A stretch of DNA of 35,880 bases, taken from Bacteroidota bacterium (GTDB taxonomy: Bacteria; Bacteroidota; Bacteroidia; Chitinophagales; Saprospiraceae). Below, piece after piece: positions 25,092-34,219 of the stretch; positions within the stretch are counted from its first letter, which is position 1; every line of letters starts with the position of its first letter. A program made the position numbers and the translations under genes. The stretch lies in assembly GCA_017857395.1 (NCBI GenBank), contig JAFMDF010000063.1:1-35880 (forward strand), read 5' to 3'. The notes beneath the pieces are model-generated. The model was not told where the DNA came from. It was given only the letters and a program-made list of their open reading frames with translations, and made no database searches.

Positions 25092-25850
25092 TTATAAACC
25101 TAAAGCCAATTTAATGTCGGTAGCATAAGAAGCACTTGATCGAATATTAGTGCCATGCCCATCTCGTAACGTAATAATAAAGCGTCCTTTAAAAAATCGC
25201 CTAGCTTCTAAAATAAAATCTTCGTTAATAATAGTGGAACGATGCACTCGAATAAAATTATCGGCTAATTTTTCCGTCAATTCATTCAAGGTAAAATCCG
25301 TTAACTGTTTTTGCCCACCAATCGTATGAATCGTCACATATTTATCGGTTGCTTCGATATACGTAATTTCTTCAAATCGAAGTAATATAATACGGTCGCC
25401 ATTTTTAATGGTCAAAGCAAATTTTTCTTTTTTAGGTTGAAATTGGGTGAGTAATTGTTGCCAATTATGACTATTCCCAGCTTGATTAGCTCCTTGAAAT
25501 TGATTTAATTTTTGAATAGTTTTCGCTAGCCTGTTGGCTTCAATTGGTTTTACTAAATAATCGACTGAATGTACGTCAAAGGCTTGAATTGCATATTCTT
25601 CATAAGCAGTCGTAAAAATAACCATTGGTTGGTAGGACAAAGCAGCTAATATTTCAAAACCATTTTTATCGGGCATCTGAATATCTAAAAAGACTAAATC
25701 AGGTCTTAATTTTTCTATTTTTGAAATAGCAGTTAGTCCATTATGCGCTTCTCCAATTATATCAAAATTAGCAGGATAGTTTGCTAATAATTGCTGCATT
25801 CTAAGTCTAGCTGCGGATTCGTCATCGACGATTATTATTTTATAAGGCAT
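25092..25850 (-). CDS. LytTR family response regulator
   Basis: A 252-residue response regulator. The receiver domain (1-120) has the acidic pair DD (9-10), phospho-acceptor D56 in DLVFLDIQMP, the conserved T in IFTTAYEEYA and K in YLVKPI. The LytTR DNA-binding domain (about 145-250) has EEITYIEATDKYVTIHT and FIRVHRSTIINEDFI. It should be phosphorylated by the LytS-type kinase encoded 175 bases upstream on the same strand and bind DNA in the LytR/AlgR manner. Targets unknown. Confidence 0.95.
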   Translation of the reverse strand: MPYKIIIVDDESAARLRMQQLLANYPANFDIIGEAHNGLTAISKIEKLRPDLVFLDIQMPDKNGFEILAALSYQPMVIFTTAYEEYAIQAFDVHSVDYLVKPIEANRLAKTIQKLNQFQGANQAGNSHNWQQLLTQFQPKKEKFALTIKNGDRIILLRFEEITYIEATDKYVTIHTIGGQKQLTDFTLNELTEKLADNFIRVHRSTIINEDFILEARRFFKGRFIITLRDGHGTNIRSSASYATDIKLALGL

Positions 25851-25950
25851 TGGGAATCATTGATTTTGTTTATTCTAGAGCGTCAGCTAAAAAAATGATA
25901 TTAAAATAATATTTAACATCTCGGCTAGCTCGTCAAATCCGTTGTCTTCA

Positions 25951-25985
25951 TTCATCCGTTGGTAGAAAATAGACCAACGGATGAA
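25951..25985. repeat. 13-bp hairpin between kinase and response regulator
   Basis: TTCATCCGTTGGT and its exact complement (25973-25985) with a 9-base loop. Heptad-phased CAACGGA/TGAACGG units continue to 25991. It may attenuate transcription from the kinase to the regulator gene. Confidence 0.65.
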
Positions 25986-26025
25986 CGGATGATTATCAAT
26001 TTTTTACCTGACTATCTAGATAATA

Positions 26026-27594
26026 TTATTCTACTGTAGTTTGTAACCTTATTTGAACTTCTTTTTCTGGTGTATTTAATAATTCCAACTGATGTCGATT
26101 GGGAAATAATAAATGCAATTTTTTAGTCACACTATCCAGCCCATACCCTGCTGTAAAATCATCCGCAAAAGGCGCACCACTATCTTTAATTTGTATCACT
26201 AGTTCTTCGTTTTCCATGATTGCAGAAATGGATACCTGAATAGTTTCTGAATCAATTTGATAACCGTGTTTTAAGGCATTCTCTACTAAAGGTTGTAATA
26301 AAAATCTAGGAATCATTTGGTTTTCAGCAGCTTTTTCAATGCTTATTTGAAAGGACAATTGGTCTTCAAACCGAATTTTCTCAATTTTTAAATAAGTATT
26401 TACCATTTCAATTTCTTCTTTTAATGACACTAAATTTGTTCCTTTTCTATTGGTACTGTATTTTAGAAATTTGGACAGTTCTATAGCCATTTTCTCTGTT
26501 TTATCGGCATCCGTTTTCGCTGAGGCAGCAATGGTATTTAACGAATTATAGAGAAAATGTGGGTTTGTTTTGGCGGTTAGGGCTTCTAGTTCTGCTTTTG
26601 TTTTTAGTTCGTTTAAGCGGGTAATTTCATAGTCTTTTTGTTGTACTATTAATTCCTTTTGATGTCTAAAAAGCTTATAAAAAAATGCGGCTATACAAAA
26701 AGAGCTAAAGTAAAAATACATAGCTAATCCTTCTCCATCATATAATCCATAGCTAATGATACTACTTAGGGAAAATACAGCAGATTTTTCCATTATTAAC
26801 ATCGTAATTATTTGCAAAATTATTAATAGCAAAAAACCAAGAATCAAAGTCGTTATCAAGGACAAAAGAGTTGATTTAAGAAATGGGTATTTCTTCTTCA
26901 AAAAAGAACTAGTTTGCAAAAATAAAATATGAACGAATTGGGCAAAAATGATATTTCTAATTATCATAAATCCAAATTTCTCATAATTAATAGGATAAGG
27001 TCTCCCTAAAATAGTAATCATGGAAACAATTATAGCTAAAGAAGCAACCAAGAAGAATTGACTAACTATTGTCCGTTTATTAAATCGAATACATTTTAAG
27101 TTACTAGCCCAAATAATCAAATAATTTAATGCTATAAAACCACTAAAAAATAAAGTTCCAAAAAATATAGAGAGAAAATGAAACATACTAGGACTCGTAG
27201 GACGAAATGTCATAAAAGGATAATGCTTAACTATATCTCCCGTTTTATGAAGTCTAGTAAATTCTTCTAAAGAAATATAGTAAATATCAGAAGTATCAAA
27301 ATAACTAGGAAGCTCCCGCTGCATTAACGCTAATCTACTTTCTTCAAGCTCATAACTGTCTAATAAAAATAAACCTTTCAAAATAGGTATACCTTTTTCC
27401 ATAGGAGGAGAAACATTTGCTATCTGAAAGAATAAAAAACTATCATTCGCTGCCTTTTGTATAAAAATATCACCAGATGCAAAGGAAGGGAGCTGATTTT
27501 TTAAGGTGTCTACTTGGCTAACACAATCAATCGTAGACAATATAGCTATAAGTATCAACAATAAAATCCGATTTAAATTCATTTTAGTTTTCAT
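26026..27594 (-). CDS. LytS-type sensor histidine kinase
   Basis: A 522-residue membrane kinase. An N-terminal hydrophobic segment (7-25, probable signal or anchor) leads into an extracytoplasmic region to about residue 140, then a group of transmembrane helices to about 300 and a short coiled coil. The His_kinase domain has its phospho-histidine in NPHFLYNSLNTI (H346), and the ATPase domain has LLQPLVENALKHG (N-box) and DSGAPF. It is the partner of the downstream LytTR regulator. The sensory input cannot be read from the sequence. Confidence 0.93.
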   Translation of the reverse strand: MKTKMNLNRILLLILIAILSTIDCVSQVDTLKNQLPSFASGDIFIQKAANDSFLFFQIANVSPPMEKGIPILKGLFLLDSYELEESRLALMQRELPSYFDTSDIYYISLEEFTRLHKTGDIVKHYPFMTFRPTSPSMFHFLSIFFGTLFFSGFIALNYLIIWASNLKCIRFNKRTIVSQFFLVASLAIIVSMITILGRPYPINYEKFGFMIIRNIIFAQFVHILFLQTSSFLKKKYPFLKSTLLSLITTLILGFLLLIILQIITMLIMEKSAVFSLSSIISYGLYDGEGLAMYFYFSSFCIAAFFYKLFRHQKELIVQQKDYEITRLNELKTKAELEALTAKTNPHFLYNSLNTIAASAKTDADKTEKMAIELSKFLKYSTNRKGTNLVSLKEEIEMVNTYLKIEKIRFEDQLSFQISIEKAAENQMIPRFLLQPLVENALKHGYQIDSETIQVSISAIMENEELVIQIKDSGAPFADDFTAGYGLDSVTKKLHLLFPNRHQLELLNTPEKEVQIRLQTTVE

Positions 27595-27737
27595 TAATAA
27601 AATTTTGGTACAATAAATCTTTTCCTCAAATAAAGACGTTATATATTCAATTTCAAAACCCTTTCCGATGGATTGGGCATCTCGACTGACGAGTTGGACA
27701 ATTTGACCAACTCATTTTTAAATTCGGTAGCAGATAG

Positions 27738-27781
27738 ACCTTTCAACCCTGTTACCCTTAAACCTCTTAACCACTAATATT
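27738..27781. repeat. Heptad repeat abutting the peroxiredoxin start codon
   Basis: Units such as AACCCTG and TTACCCT continue in 7-base phase up to the ATG at 27782, leaving no room for a separate ribosome-binding site. Confidence 0.5.
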
Positions 27782-28417
27782 ATGGCAATTAAACTAGGAG
27801 AAACTGCTCCAAATTTCACGGCTCAAACTTCAATGGGCGAAATCAATTTCCACGAATGGCTAGGCGATAGTTGGGGGATGTTATTCTCCCACCCTGCGGA
27901 TTTTACGCCTGTATGTACGACAGAATTAGGTAGAACTGCTGCTTTACAAGGCGAATTTCAGAAAAGAAATGTCAAAGCTATGGCAGTAAGTGTAGATGGT
28001 TTAGCCTCTCACATGGATTGGATTAAAGACATCGAAGATACGCAGAATGTAGAAATGAATTTCCCGATTGTGGCAGATGAAGATAGAAAGGTGGCGGAAT
28101 TATATGATATGATTCATCCAGAAGTAACGAATAAAACAACCGTAAGAACGGTATTTGTAATTGGGCCTGATAAAAAGGTTAAGTTGACCTTGACTTATCC
28201 GCCTGCAACTGGTCGAAATTTCTTAGAAATTATTCGAGTCATCGACTCTTTACAATTAACGGCTTATCACAGTGTGGCAACGCCAGCAGATTGGAAAGAT
28301 GGAGAAGATGTGATTGTTTCACCTTCTATTGCAACGGAAGATATTCCAGCAAAATTTCCTAAAGGTCATACGGTTATTCGTCCTTATTTGAGAACGACAC
28401 CTCAACCGAATAAGTAA
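27782..28417 (+). CDS. 1-Cys peroxiredoxin (Prx6 type)
   Basis: A 211-residue thiol peroxidase that reduces hydrogen peroxide and organic hydroperoxides. The peroxidatic cysteine is C45 in HPADFTPVCTTELGR, and the protein has no other cysteine, so it is a true 1-Cys enzyme that needs an external thiol such as a thioredoxin or glutathione-like reductant. The long C-terminal extension (from about residue 150) with TPADWKDGEDVIVSP is the Prx6 dimerisation domain. Convergent with the acyltransferase gene downstream and separated from it by a hairpin. Confidence 0.95.
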   Translation: MAIKLGETAPNFTAQTSMGEINFHEWLGDSWGMLFSHPADFTPVCTTELGRTAALQGEFQKRNVKAMAVSVDGLASHMDWIKDIEDTQNVEMNFPIVADEDRKVAELYDMIHPEVTNKTTVRTVFVIGPDKKVKLTLTYPPATGRNFLEIIRVIDSLQLTAYHSVATPADWKDGEDVIVSPSIATEDIPAKFPKGHTVIRPYLRTTPQPNK

Positions 28418-28425
28418 AATAAGAT

Positions 28426-28494
28426 AATGAGATTTATGAGGTGATGAGTTTAGGAGGCAAACGGCTTATAAACTCATCACCTCATAAACTCATT
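28426..28494. terminator. Heptad hairpin between convergent genes
   Basis: Arms 28426-28452 and 28469-28494 are inverted copies (26 matching bases, one indel) of the GAGGTTAT-type heptad, with a 16-base loop. Placed between the stop codons of peroxiredoxin and acyltransferase, it could block transcription from both sides. Confidence 0.6.
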
Positions 28495-28506
28495 GCCTAA
28501 ATATGC

Positions 28507-29778
28507 TTACCTCATCACCAACCCAGCACGCATACGCCGTATTTCCTCAATCGTCTCTTTATCTAAATTAGAAACTTTTCTCGCATCATTCCACTTATTA
28601 GCGTATTCCCACCAAAGTGCCGTAAAAATACCAAAAGCAGGAAAGGTAAAGATAAATAAAACCCACCAAATATCCCCCCAGATAGCTGCAATAATTAGTA
28701 AGATCCAAAAGTAAATAATATATAAAATAGCGCCCATACCTACTTGCACAGAAGCATAAAACTTCGGTTGTTTAATATTTCTATCCGCATACATTTTGGG
28801 AATTTGGGTAGGGATAAAATTGGTAATCAGACCGATAATAAATGGAATAAATCCAATAATCAAAGCAAAAAAAATAGGCCAACTATAATACCTAGTTTGT
28901 ACCACGCCCATATCTTTTACCCCTAATTGGGCTAATTTCGTATAATACGCATCCATCTTATCAGATAATTCTTTTTTCTCGGTATCATCAATGGCATTAA
29001 ACCGATCTATAAGGGCAATAAATTCAAATTGACGAGATGATTTAGTCGAAACCAATGGCAAAGGTGCATCCATTTGATTATTCTCTAGGAGCGTTAACAA
29101 TTTATCAGCTAACTCATCATCCGCAGGTTTTTCTACATGAATTACTCTTTTTCGTAATTCTACTTTGATTTTATCCGTTAATAATTTAACGGCTCTTCGA
29201 GGATTTTTTTCATGGGCGTCAAAATAATCCGAAAGCGGAATGGGAGGGCCAAAATCTGCATATATTTTACTTCTAAAACGATTGGCATCCATATAATTAA
29301 TACCAATTGGCACGATGACAATGTCTTTTGTACCAAATTTTTCATAAGCGCCAAAAGCCAATCTTGCTGTCCCTTTTTGAATCGGTCGCAATCGCTTTTC
29401 TAGCTTAGAATCTCCTTCTGAAAGAATAAACATATTTTGCCCTTTCTCTAATAGTTCGTAACAGTAATTTAAGGTCGCTTCATTCTTTTTCAAATTAGCC
29501 ATCCCATCTTGCGCCCGATAGATTGGAATACATTTGATGTATCGTAGAAAAGCGGCAATCAATTTACTATCATGAAACATATCCCCACGCAACATAACAT
29601 TCCTAACTTTTGAGGTATAGGCAGCCATATAGACAGGTTCGGTAAAAGCAGTTGGGTGATTGCATGCTAAAATTACAGGCTTATCCGTAGGAATTTTATC
29701 CATTCCTGTAAAATATGTTTTTGAATAAAAATATTGGGCATACCAACTTATCCAAAATCTTATAATATAGTATAGCAT
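28507..29778 (-). CDS. PlsC-like acyltransferase with C-terminal membrane helices
   Basis: A 423-residue membrane acyltransferase, probably acting in glycerophospholipid or other lipid acylation. Motif I is CNHPTAFTEP (H41, E47), an H-x5-E spacing where PlsC has H-x4-D. Motif II-like LSEGDSKLEKRLRP and motif III-like VPIGINY follow. The C-terminal 130 residues carry about three hydrophobic helices (FFALIIGFIPFIIGLI; ILYIIYFWILLIIAAIW; LFIFTFPAFGIFTALWW). It is a paralogue of the gene at 30218, separated from it by a structured repeat element. Exact substrate unknown. Confidence 0.88.
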   Translation of the reverse strand: MLYYIIRFWISWYAQYFYSKTYFTGMDKIPTDKPVILACNHPTAFTEPVYMAAYTSKVRNVMLRGDMFHDSKLIAAFLRYIKCIPIYRAQDGMANLKKNEATLNYCYELLEKGQNMFILSEGDSKLEKRLRPIQKGTARLAFGAYEKFGTKDIVIVPIGINYMDANRFRSKIYADFGPPIPLSDYFDAHEKNPRRAVKLLTDKIKVELRKRVIHVEKPADDELADKLLTLLENNQMDAPLPLVSTKSSRQFEFIALIDRFNAIDDTEKKELSDKMDAYYTKLAQLGVKDMGVVQTRYYSWPIFFALIIGFIPFIIGLITNFIPTQIPKMYADRNIKQPKFYASVQVGMGAILYIIYFWILLIIAAIWGDIWWVLFIFTFPAFGIFTALWWEYANKWNDARKVSNLDKETIEEIRRMRAGLVMR

Positions 29779-29982
29779 TTATCTGTTTTTGTAAAGTGGG
29801 TATAGAGGTTTAATGATAGAAAATTTTGCCCCTTTGTTCCTTTAGACCTTTATATTTTTAGGCGCTTACGCCAGTTTTGAGACCAATGAATTGTCGACAT
29901 TTTGAAAAATTGCTGATTTTTAATTTCAATGACAAAATTCCCATCGAAGATAATTTAAAACTGAGGTTGCTCTTGAAATTTA

Positions 29983-30216
29983 TTGGAACTGTAAAATTAT
30001 CTGGAAGTTGTTTAAAAGAGCTTTCCCGATAGCTATCGGGATGGCTCTGTCTGTAGTTTCGATGTTTAAAAAACATTCCTAAAGAGCGTAGCTTCGTCAC
30101 CAAAATTTTGACGGTGTCGGAGCGATGCTCCTCTGAAAAACTAAAAATTATTATCAACAAATCTACAGACGGTGTTAGGGCGATGCCCTTTTTCAACGGA
30201 TAATTTACAGTTCCAA
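29983..30216. repeat. 234-bp structured inverted-repeat element
   Basis: Ends TTGGAACTGTAAAATTATC (29983-30001) and its near-complement at 30199-30216 differ by one indel. Inside are the 18-base perfect palindrome TCCCGATAGCTATCGGGA (30024-30041), GGAGCGATGCTCC (30119-30131), AGGGCGATGCCCT (30177-30189), a GATGTTT/AAACATT stem and a CTGTAG/CTACAG pairing. It fills most of the 29779-30217 gap and ends at the stop codon of the upstream acyltransferase. The open frame 29858-30196 on the minus strand is translated repeat. Confidence 0.65.
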
Positions 30217-30217
30217 T

Positions 30218-31516
30218 TTATTTAGCCTCTTCTTGCTCAAACGCCCTCAATATCTCCTTTCGTTGAATTTTCAAATCATTAATAATCACAGCATCGGTTT
30301 TATAAAATCGTCGTCCCTTTGTCCATTTTTGCAAATATTCATAAAATTGCAGCGCAAAGAAACCTAAAAAAGGAATCATTCCCACAAAAATTATTAAAAA
30401 TATTGATTTAGAAAAAAGGGCGATGAATAAAAGTATCGGAAAGTAAACGATATAAGCCGCTAAAGCCATGGAAGCTTTAATAGAAGCATAAAAGGTAATA
30501 TTTTTTACTTTATTTTCTGCTAAATATTTACCGAATTTTATGGGCAATATATTAAATATCCAGCCCATAATAAATGGAAGTATGCCAAAAGCAATCCCAA
30601 TGACCCCTAAAGGATGATATTTATGAGGTTGCACAATGACTTCATCTGCTAATTGGTGTTGGGTTAAATTAGCTTGATAACACTTTAGTTTGTCAACTAA
30701 ACTATTTTTCCTTTCTTCCCTTAAACCATTGATTTTATTGGCTATTTGAATACTTCTTTTTAATGGTTTTTCATTTGTAGATTGAACAGGAAAATTCGGC
30801 GTTGGGTAATTATTATGATACAATTCAAACAGTCCTTCGCATAAAAATTCATCTGCTTCTCGCTCAATATGAATCACCAACGCTTCTAGACTTTCGGTTA
30901 ATTTCTGAGTGACCCTTTTAATAATTTTAGCTGGATGTTCTTTTTCCCCCTTTAAATAATCCTGAATAGGAATCGGGTCACCAATTTGTAGCATCACTTC
31001 AGAGCGATAATTTAGTATATCCGCATAATTGACACCAATTGGAATGATATGCACGTCTAAATCAGGATATTTTTTTACCGCCCCTAATGCCATTCTTGCC
31101 GTCCCTTTCTGGATGGGGCGCAAGCGTTTTTCATGTTCTGTAGTGCCTTCTGCTAAAATTAAAACCTGTTCATTATTTTTTAATAAATCATAGCTATAAT
31201 CTAAACTAGAAAAATTATTTTTCACACCTTTAATGCCTATATCCTTCAACCGATACATCGGAATCATGTGCAAAGACATTAATAAGGCTCGATAAATGGG
31301 CTTTTGGAATAAGTCGCCTCTGACCATAAAATGTAACGGTCGTGGCAAGGTTGTTGCTAAAATACAAGGTTCTAGGAAAGCACTTGGATGGTTCGCCGCT
31401 AAAATAATAGGGGTATCATTTGGGATTTTTTCAAGTCCATTGAGGTAAATCTTGCTAAAGTAGGTCTTTAAAGCAATTCTGGCTAATGGTCGAACAAATC
31501 TATATGGTAACCTCAT
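30218..31516 (-). CDS. PlsC-like acyltransferase, paralogue of 28507 gene
   Basis: A 432-residue membrane acyltransferase. Motif I is AANHPSAFLEP (H43, E49), again H-x5-E. It shares with its neighbour the block AEGTTEHEKRLRPIQKGTAR, the IPIGVNY motif and about three C-terminal hydrophobic helices, so the pair is a tandem duplication. The frame opens at TTG 31540, but ATG 31516 is preferred because a -7 element overlaps the TTG. Probable role: acylation of a lysophospholipid or related lipid at the inner membrane. Confidence 0.87.
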   Translation of the reverse strand: MRLPYRFVRPLARIALKTYFSKIYLNGLEKIPNDTPIILAANHPSAFLEPCILATTLPRPLHFMVRGDLFQKPIYRALLMSLHMIPMYRLKDIGIKGVKNNFSSLDYSYDLLKNNEQVLILAEGTTEHEKRLRPIQKGTARMALGAVKKYPDLDVHIIPIGVNYADILNYRSEVMLQIGDPIPIQDYLKGEKEHPAKIIKRVTQKLTESLEALVIHIEREADEFLCEGLFELYHNNYPTPNFPVQSTNEKPLKRSIQIANKINGLREERKNSLVDKLKCYQANLTQHQLADEVIVQPHKYHPLGVIGIAFGILPFIMGWIFNILPIKFGKYLAENKVKNITFYASIKASMALAAYIVYFPILLFIALFSKSIFLIIFVGMIPFLGFFALQFYEYLQKWTKGRRFYKTDAVIINDLKIQRKEILRAFEQEEAK

Positions 31517-31537
31517 TTTTTTCGCTGTATAAGTTGG

Positions 31538-31545
31538 CAAAAATA
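31538..31545 (-). promoter_or_regulatory. Candidate -7 element TATTTTTG for the 30218 gene
   Basis: Matches TAnnTTTG on the minus strand, 21 bases before ATG 31516, and covers the alternative TTG at 31540, ruling that start out if the promoter is used. Confidence 0.5.
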
Positions 31546-31600
31546 GTAAAATCTAATGGTTTAACGACTAGTTAAAGAATTATTAATTTTTAGAGAGATT

Positions 31601-31781
31601 GTTTATAAGGTAATGAGGTTATAAATGAATGAGATTATAAAGTAATCAAATTACACCTAGTCAAAAATTAGTTTTCAACACCTATTATCCTTATCTATAC
31701 TTCCACTCACACATTCCTTATTTTTAAAAAATAATTTTACGTTCATCCACTAATTTTTGGACTTTGTGTACTAAAAATTAG
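31601..31781. repeat. GAGGTTAT heptads and a 9-bp stem upstream of miaA
   Basis: GTAATGA/GGTTATA-type heptads occupy about 31601-31640. CTAATTTTT (31750-31758) pairs with AAAAATTAG (31773-31781). The rest of the 31517-31836 spacer has no visible feature. Confidence 0.45.
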
Positions 31782-31836
31782 CATTACCTAAAAAAAGGGG
31801 TGGAAATATTCTAACATAAAACTTATATTGCCCGCT

Positions 31837-32763
31837 ATGCCAGCTAAAAAATATTTAATCGTTATCGGTGGTCCTACCGCCAGTGGTAAAACAAAGGCCT
31901 CTATTAAGGTTGCAAATCATTTTGGAATAGAAATTATCTCTGCTGATAGTCGTCAGTTTTATAAGGAAATGAATATTGGTACAGCAAAGCCTTCTGCGGC
32001 AGAGTTGGCCCAAGCGCCCCATCACTTTGTCAATAATTTGAGTATTCATGACGATTATTCCGCAGGTGACTTTGAACGAGAGGTGCTTCCATTTCTCGAC
32101 AAATTATACGAAGGGTACGATGCGGCTATATTAACGGGGGGTTCAGGTTTTTTCATTCAAGCAGTCATAGAAGGATTAGATGAATTTCCTGATGTACCCA
32201 AAGAAATTCGGGCATCTATTGAAAAAGATTTTAAAGAGAAGGGTTTAGAATATCTGCGTACCCAAGTCAAGGCAGTAGAACCAGCGTATTTTGAATTGAT
32301 GGATAATCTAAATCCACATCGACTTATTCGAGCTTTATCTGTTTATAAAGCTAGTGGACAACCATTTTCTAGCTTTTTGTATCAAGAACCTAAGATTCGT
32401 AATTTTGAGCCCATCTTCATTTGTTTAGAGATGCAGCGTCCTTTTTTATACAATCGAATTAATAAAAGAGTCGATAAAATGATGAACATAGGGCTCTTGA
32501 AAGAAGCCCAAAACCTCTACCCTTTTAAGCACTTACCTCCCTTACAAACAGTTGGTTATAGTGAATTATTTAATTTTTTTGATGGGCAAGGTACTTTAGA
32601 AGAGGCCATAGAATTAATCAAAAGAAATTCTCGTCGATATGCCAAACGACAAATGACTTGGTTTAGAAAAAAGACTTATTGGAATCGTTTTTATGCTAAA
32701 GACCCTGATGCTATTATTAAGTTTGTCACCTTACGAATGATGGCGGATTTGGAACGGGATTAG
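31837..32763 (+). CDS. miaA: tRNA dimethylallyltransferase
   Basis: A 308-residue MiaA that adds a dimethylallyl group to A37 of tRNAs reading UNN codons. The P-loop GGPTASGKT (11-19), SADSRQFYKEMNIGTAKP (the substrate aspartate and tRNA-binding region), and the later NPHRLIRALSVY and TVGYSELF segments are all family signatures. The C-terminal block KRNSRRYAKRQMTWFRK is the conserved tRNA-contact helix. The frame opens at TTG 31828, but ATG 31837 gives the usual short N-terminus before the first strand. Convergent with the DUF3810 gene, 35 bases apart. Cytosolic. Confidence 0.96.
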   Translation: MPAKKYLIVIGGPTASGKTKASIKVANHFGIEIISADSRQFYKEMNIGTAKPSAAELAQAPHHFVNNLSIHDDYSAGDFEREVLPFLDKLYEGYDAAILTGGSGFFIQAVIEGLDEFPDVPKEIRASIEKDFKEKGLEYLRTQVKAVEPAYFELMDNLNPHRLIRALSVYKASGQPFSSFLYQEPKIRNFEPIFICLEMQRPFLYNRINKRVDKMMNIGLLKEAQNLYPFKHLPPLQTVGYSELFNFFDGQGTLEEAIELIKRNSRRYAKRQMTWFRKKTYWNRFYAKDPDAIIKFVTLRMMADLERD

Positions 32764-32798
32764 TTATTCTCAACGCTTGTCTACGACAGGTAGAGATT

Positions 32799-33872
32799 TT
32801 ATTTCCCAACATTTTTTTTTGTTTCCCAAGCTCGAACCAACATAATAATCGAGCTATAACTCTTCATCCCTTCTGAAATTCCTTGACTTTTTAAATAGGC
32901 ATCATACGCCGCATAGCGCAATTTGGGTAATATATCTGGATACCTATCCAAAGATTCATTGATAACATCCAAATCTTCTAGAAAACCTTTAGGTAAAGTA
33001 GCTCTAAATGCTTGATAATCCTCATAAGCAAATCGCTGATAAGCAATAGCTATATATCGCCAATAACATAGCAAACCGGAATACCGTACATAAATATTAT
33101 CCGAATTTTGAGTAGCAATATAAGCCAAAAAATTACAAACACCTTCGTTCGTGATACCATAACCATGTGATAACTCATGACAAAGTGTAAAGGGCTGTTG
33201 CAAAGGGTGCAAACCACCGTCAATATTGCCTTCTCCAACAAATGGCCAATATACGCCAGATGAACTAAAACGCATTAAAATACCTTTGGTTGGTAAAACT
33301 CGACCTCTAACTTTGCCCGCTACCCGATAATTCAATTCTTTTAAAGTTTTCTCAACTGCTGACCGACATAAATCTTCCATTTCTTTCGGTAATAAGTCCT
33401 CTGCTAAAACAGTCGTCCCAATCGCATCTAGTTCCTTTCTAGTCGCTAATACTTGTATAGTTTTTTCCGTTAATTCCTTTTTTAGGTCTGCTAATTCAAC
33501 AGGTTCTGCTATTAAATCAATTTGCTGAACTAAAGGAATTCGGCCATAGTTAAATCCCCATAAAAAAAAGAAAAAGAATAATACTCCACCGATAAAGGCC
33601 GTAGTTGACAATAGCCAATTGCCAACCCCTTTCCAAGTAAATAATTTCTTCCAATTTGTCTGTATCAATTTGCGAACTGCCCAGATAATTAATACGATAT
33701 AAAATACGTAAAGTAATGGAAAAGGAAACCAGCCTATCGTATTATCAATTATTCGTCGAATCCATAAAAATAATCCTCTGCTATAAATTTGTTCAATAAA
33801 ACTAGGACTTGCTATATACCTTATAAGCAGGGTAATAATTCCTAGTCCAATCCAGATAATACGTTTTTTCAT
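32799..33872 (-). CDS. DUF3810 membrane protein with zinc-peptidase motif
   Basis: A 357-residue membrane protein of the DUF3810 family. Three hydrophobic segments lie in the first 110 residues (IIWIGLGIITLLI; PLLYVFYIVLIIWAV; FIGGVLFFFFFLWGF), followed by a large domain with a gluzincin-like HELSH motif (H232, E233, H236) and a downstream GITNEGVCNFLA glutamate (E243) as candidate third zinc ligand. The motif implies metalloprotease activity, but no substrate is known. The frame extends to TTG 33896; ATG 33872 is preferred because it begins the charged-then-hydrophobic membrane anchor. Confidence 0.88.
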   Translation of the reverse strand: MKKRIIWIGLGIITLLIRYIASPSFIEQIYSRGLFLWIRRIIDNTIGWFPFPLLYVFYIVLIIWAVRKLIQTNWKKLFTWKGVGNWLLSTTAFIGGVLFFFFFLWGFNYGRIPLVQQIDLIAEPVELADLKKELTEKTIQVLATRKELDAIGTTVLAEDLLPKEMEDLCRSAVEKTLKELNYRVAGKVRGRVLPTKGILMRFSSSGVYWPFVGEGNIDGGLHPLQQPFTLCHELSHGYGITNEGVCNFLAYIATQNSDNIYVRYSGLLCYWRYIAIAYQRFAYEDYQAFRATLPKGFLEDLDVINESLDRYPDILPKLRYAAYDAYLKSQGISEGMKSYSSIIMLVRAWETKKNVGK

Positions 33873-33896
33873 AAAGGATGGAATAATTTTTGTCAA

Positions 33897-34189
33897 AACA
33901 GAAGGTGAAATAAGTAGTCACAGTAAAAGACAAAGGTAGAATAGTAATCGCAATAAGTTCAATTGCTCCCTTAAAAAATGCTACCGTCTACCGTGACTCT
34001 TCTGCAAATTTTCGTCTTAATCATAGAAAAATAGGGATTAATCTTGCAGTTTTAACTTTAACTCTTTCTTAATACTTATATTTGCAAACTTTTTTGAAGA
34101 TACTGGCGTTTTATCTTCGCACATTAATTAATTAGAACTTTATGCAGTTGGTCGTAGTCAACTAAACTACCAAATCACAAAAATAAAGT
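33897..34189. other. Divergent spacer before thioredoxin
   Basis: The gap 33873-34219 has no coding frame. It contains a single GTACACC-type heptad arm (CTACCGT repeated near 33983-34000) whose weak inverse lies near 33918-33942, and the promoter element of trxA. Confidence 0.5.
34077..34084 (+). promoter_or_regulatory. Candidate -7 element TATATTTG for trxA
   Basis: Matches TAnnTTTG, 135 bases before the trxA ATG; the -33 region is only weakly like TTTG. Confidence 0.45.
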
Positions 34190-34219
34190 TTGTTTTTTAC
34201 CATAAAAAATTTAAAAATC

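Noticed and set aside
29858-30196. 112-residue minus-strand open frame
   Set aside because: It lies largely in the structured inverted-repeat element, has no domain-like pattern, and its composition follows the hairpins.
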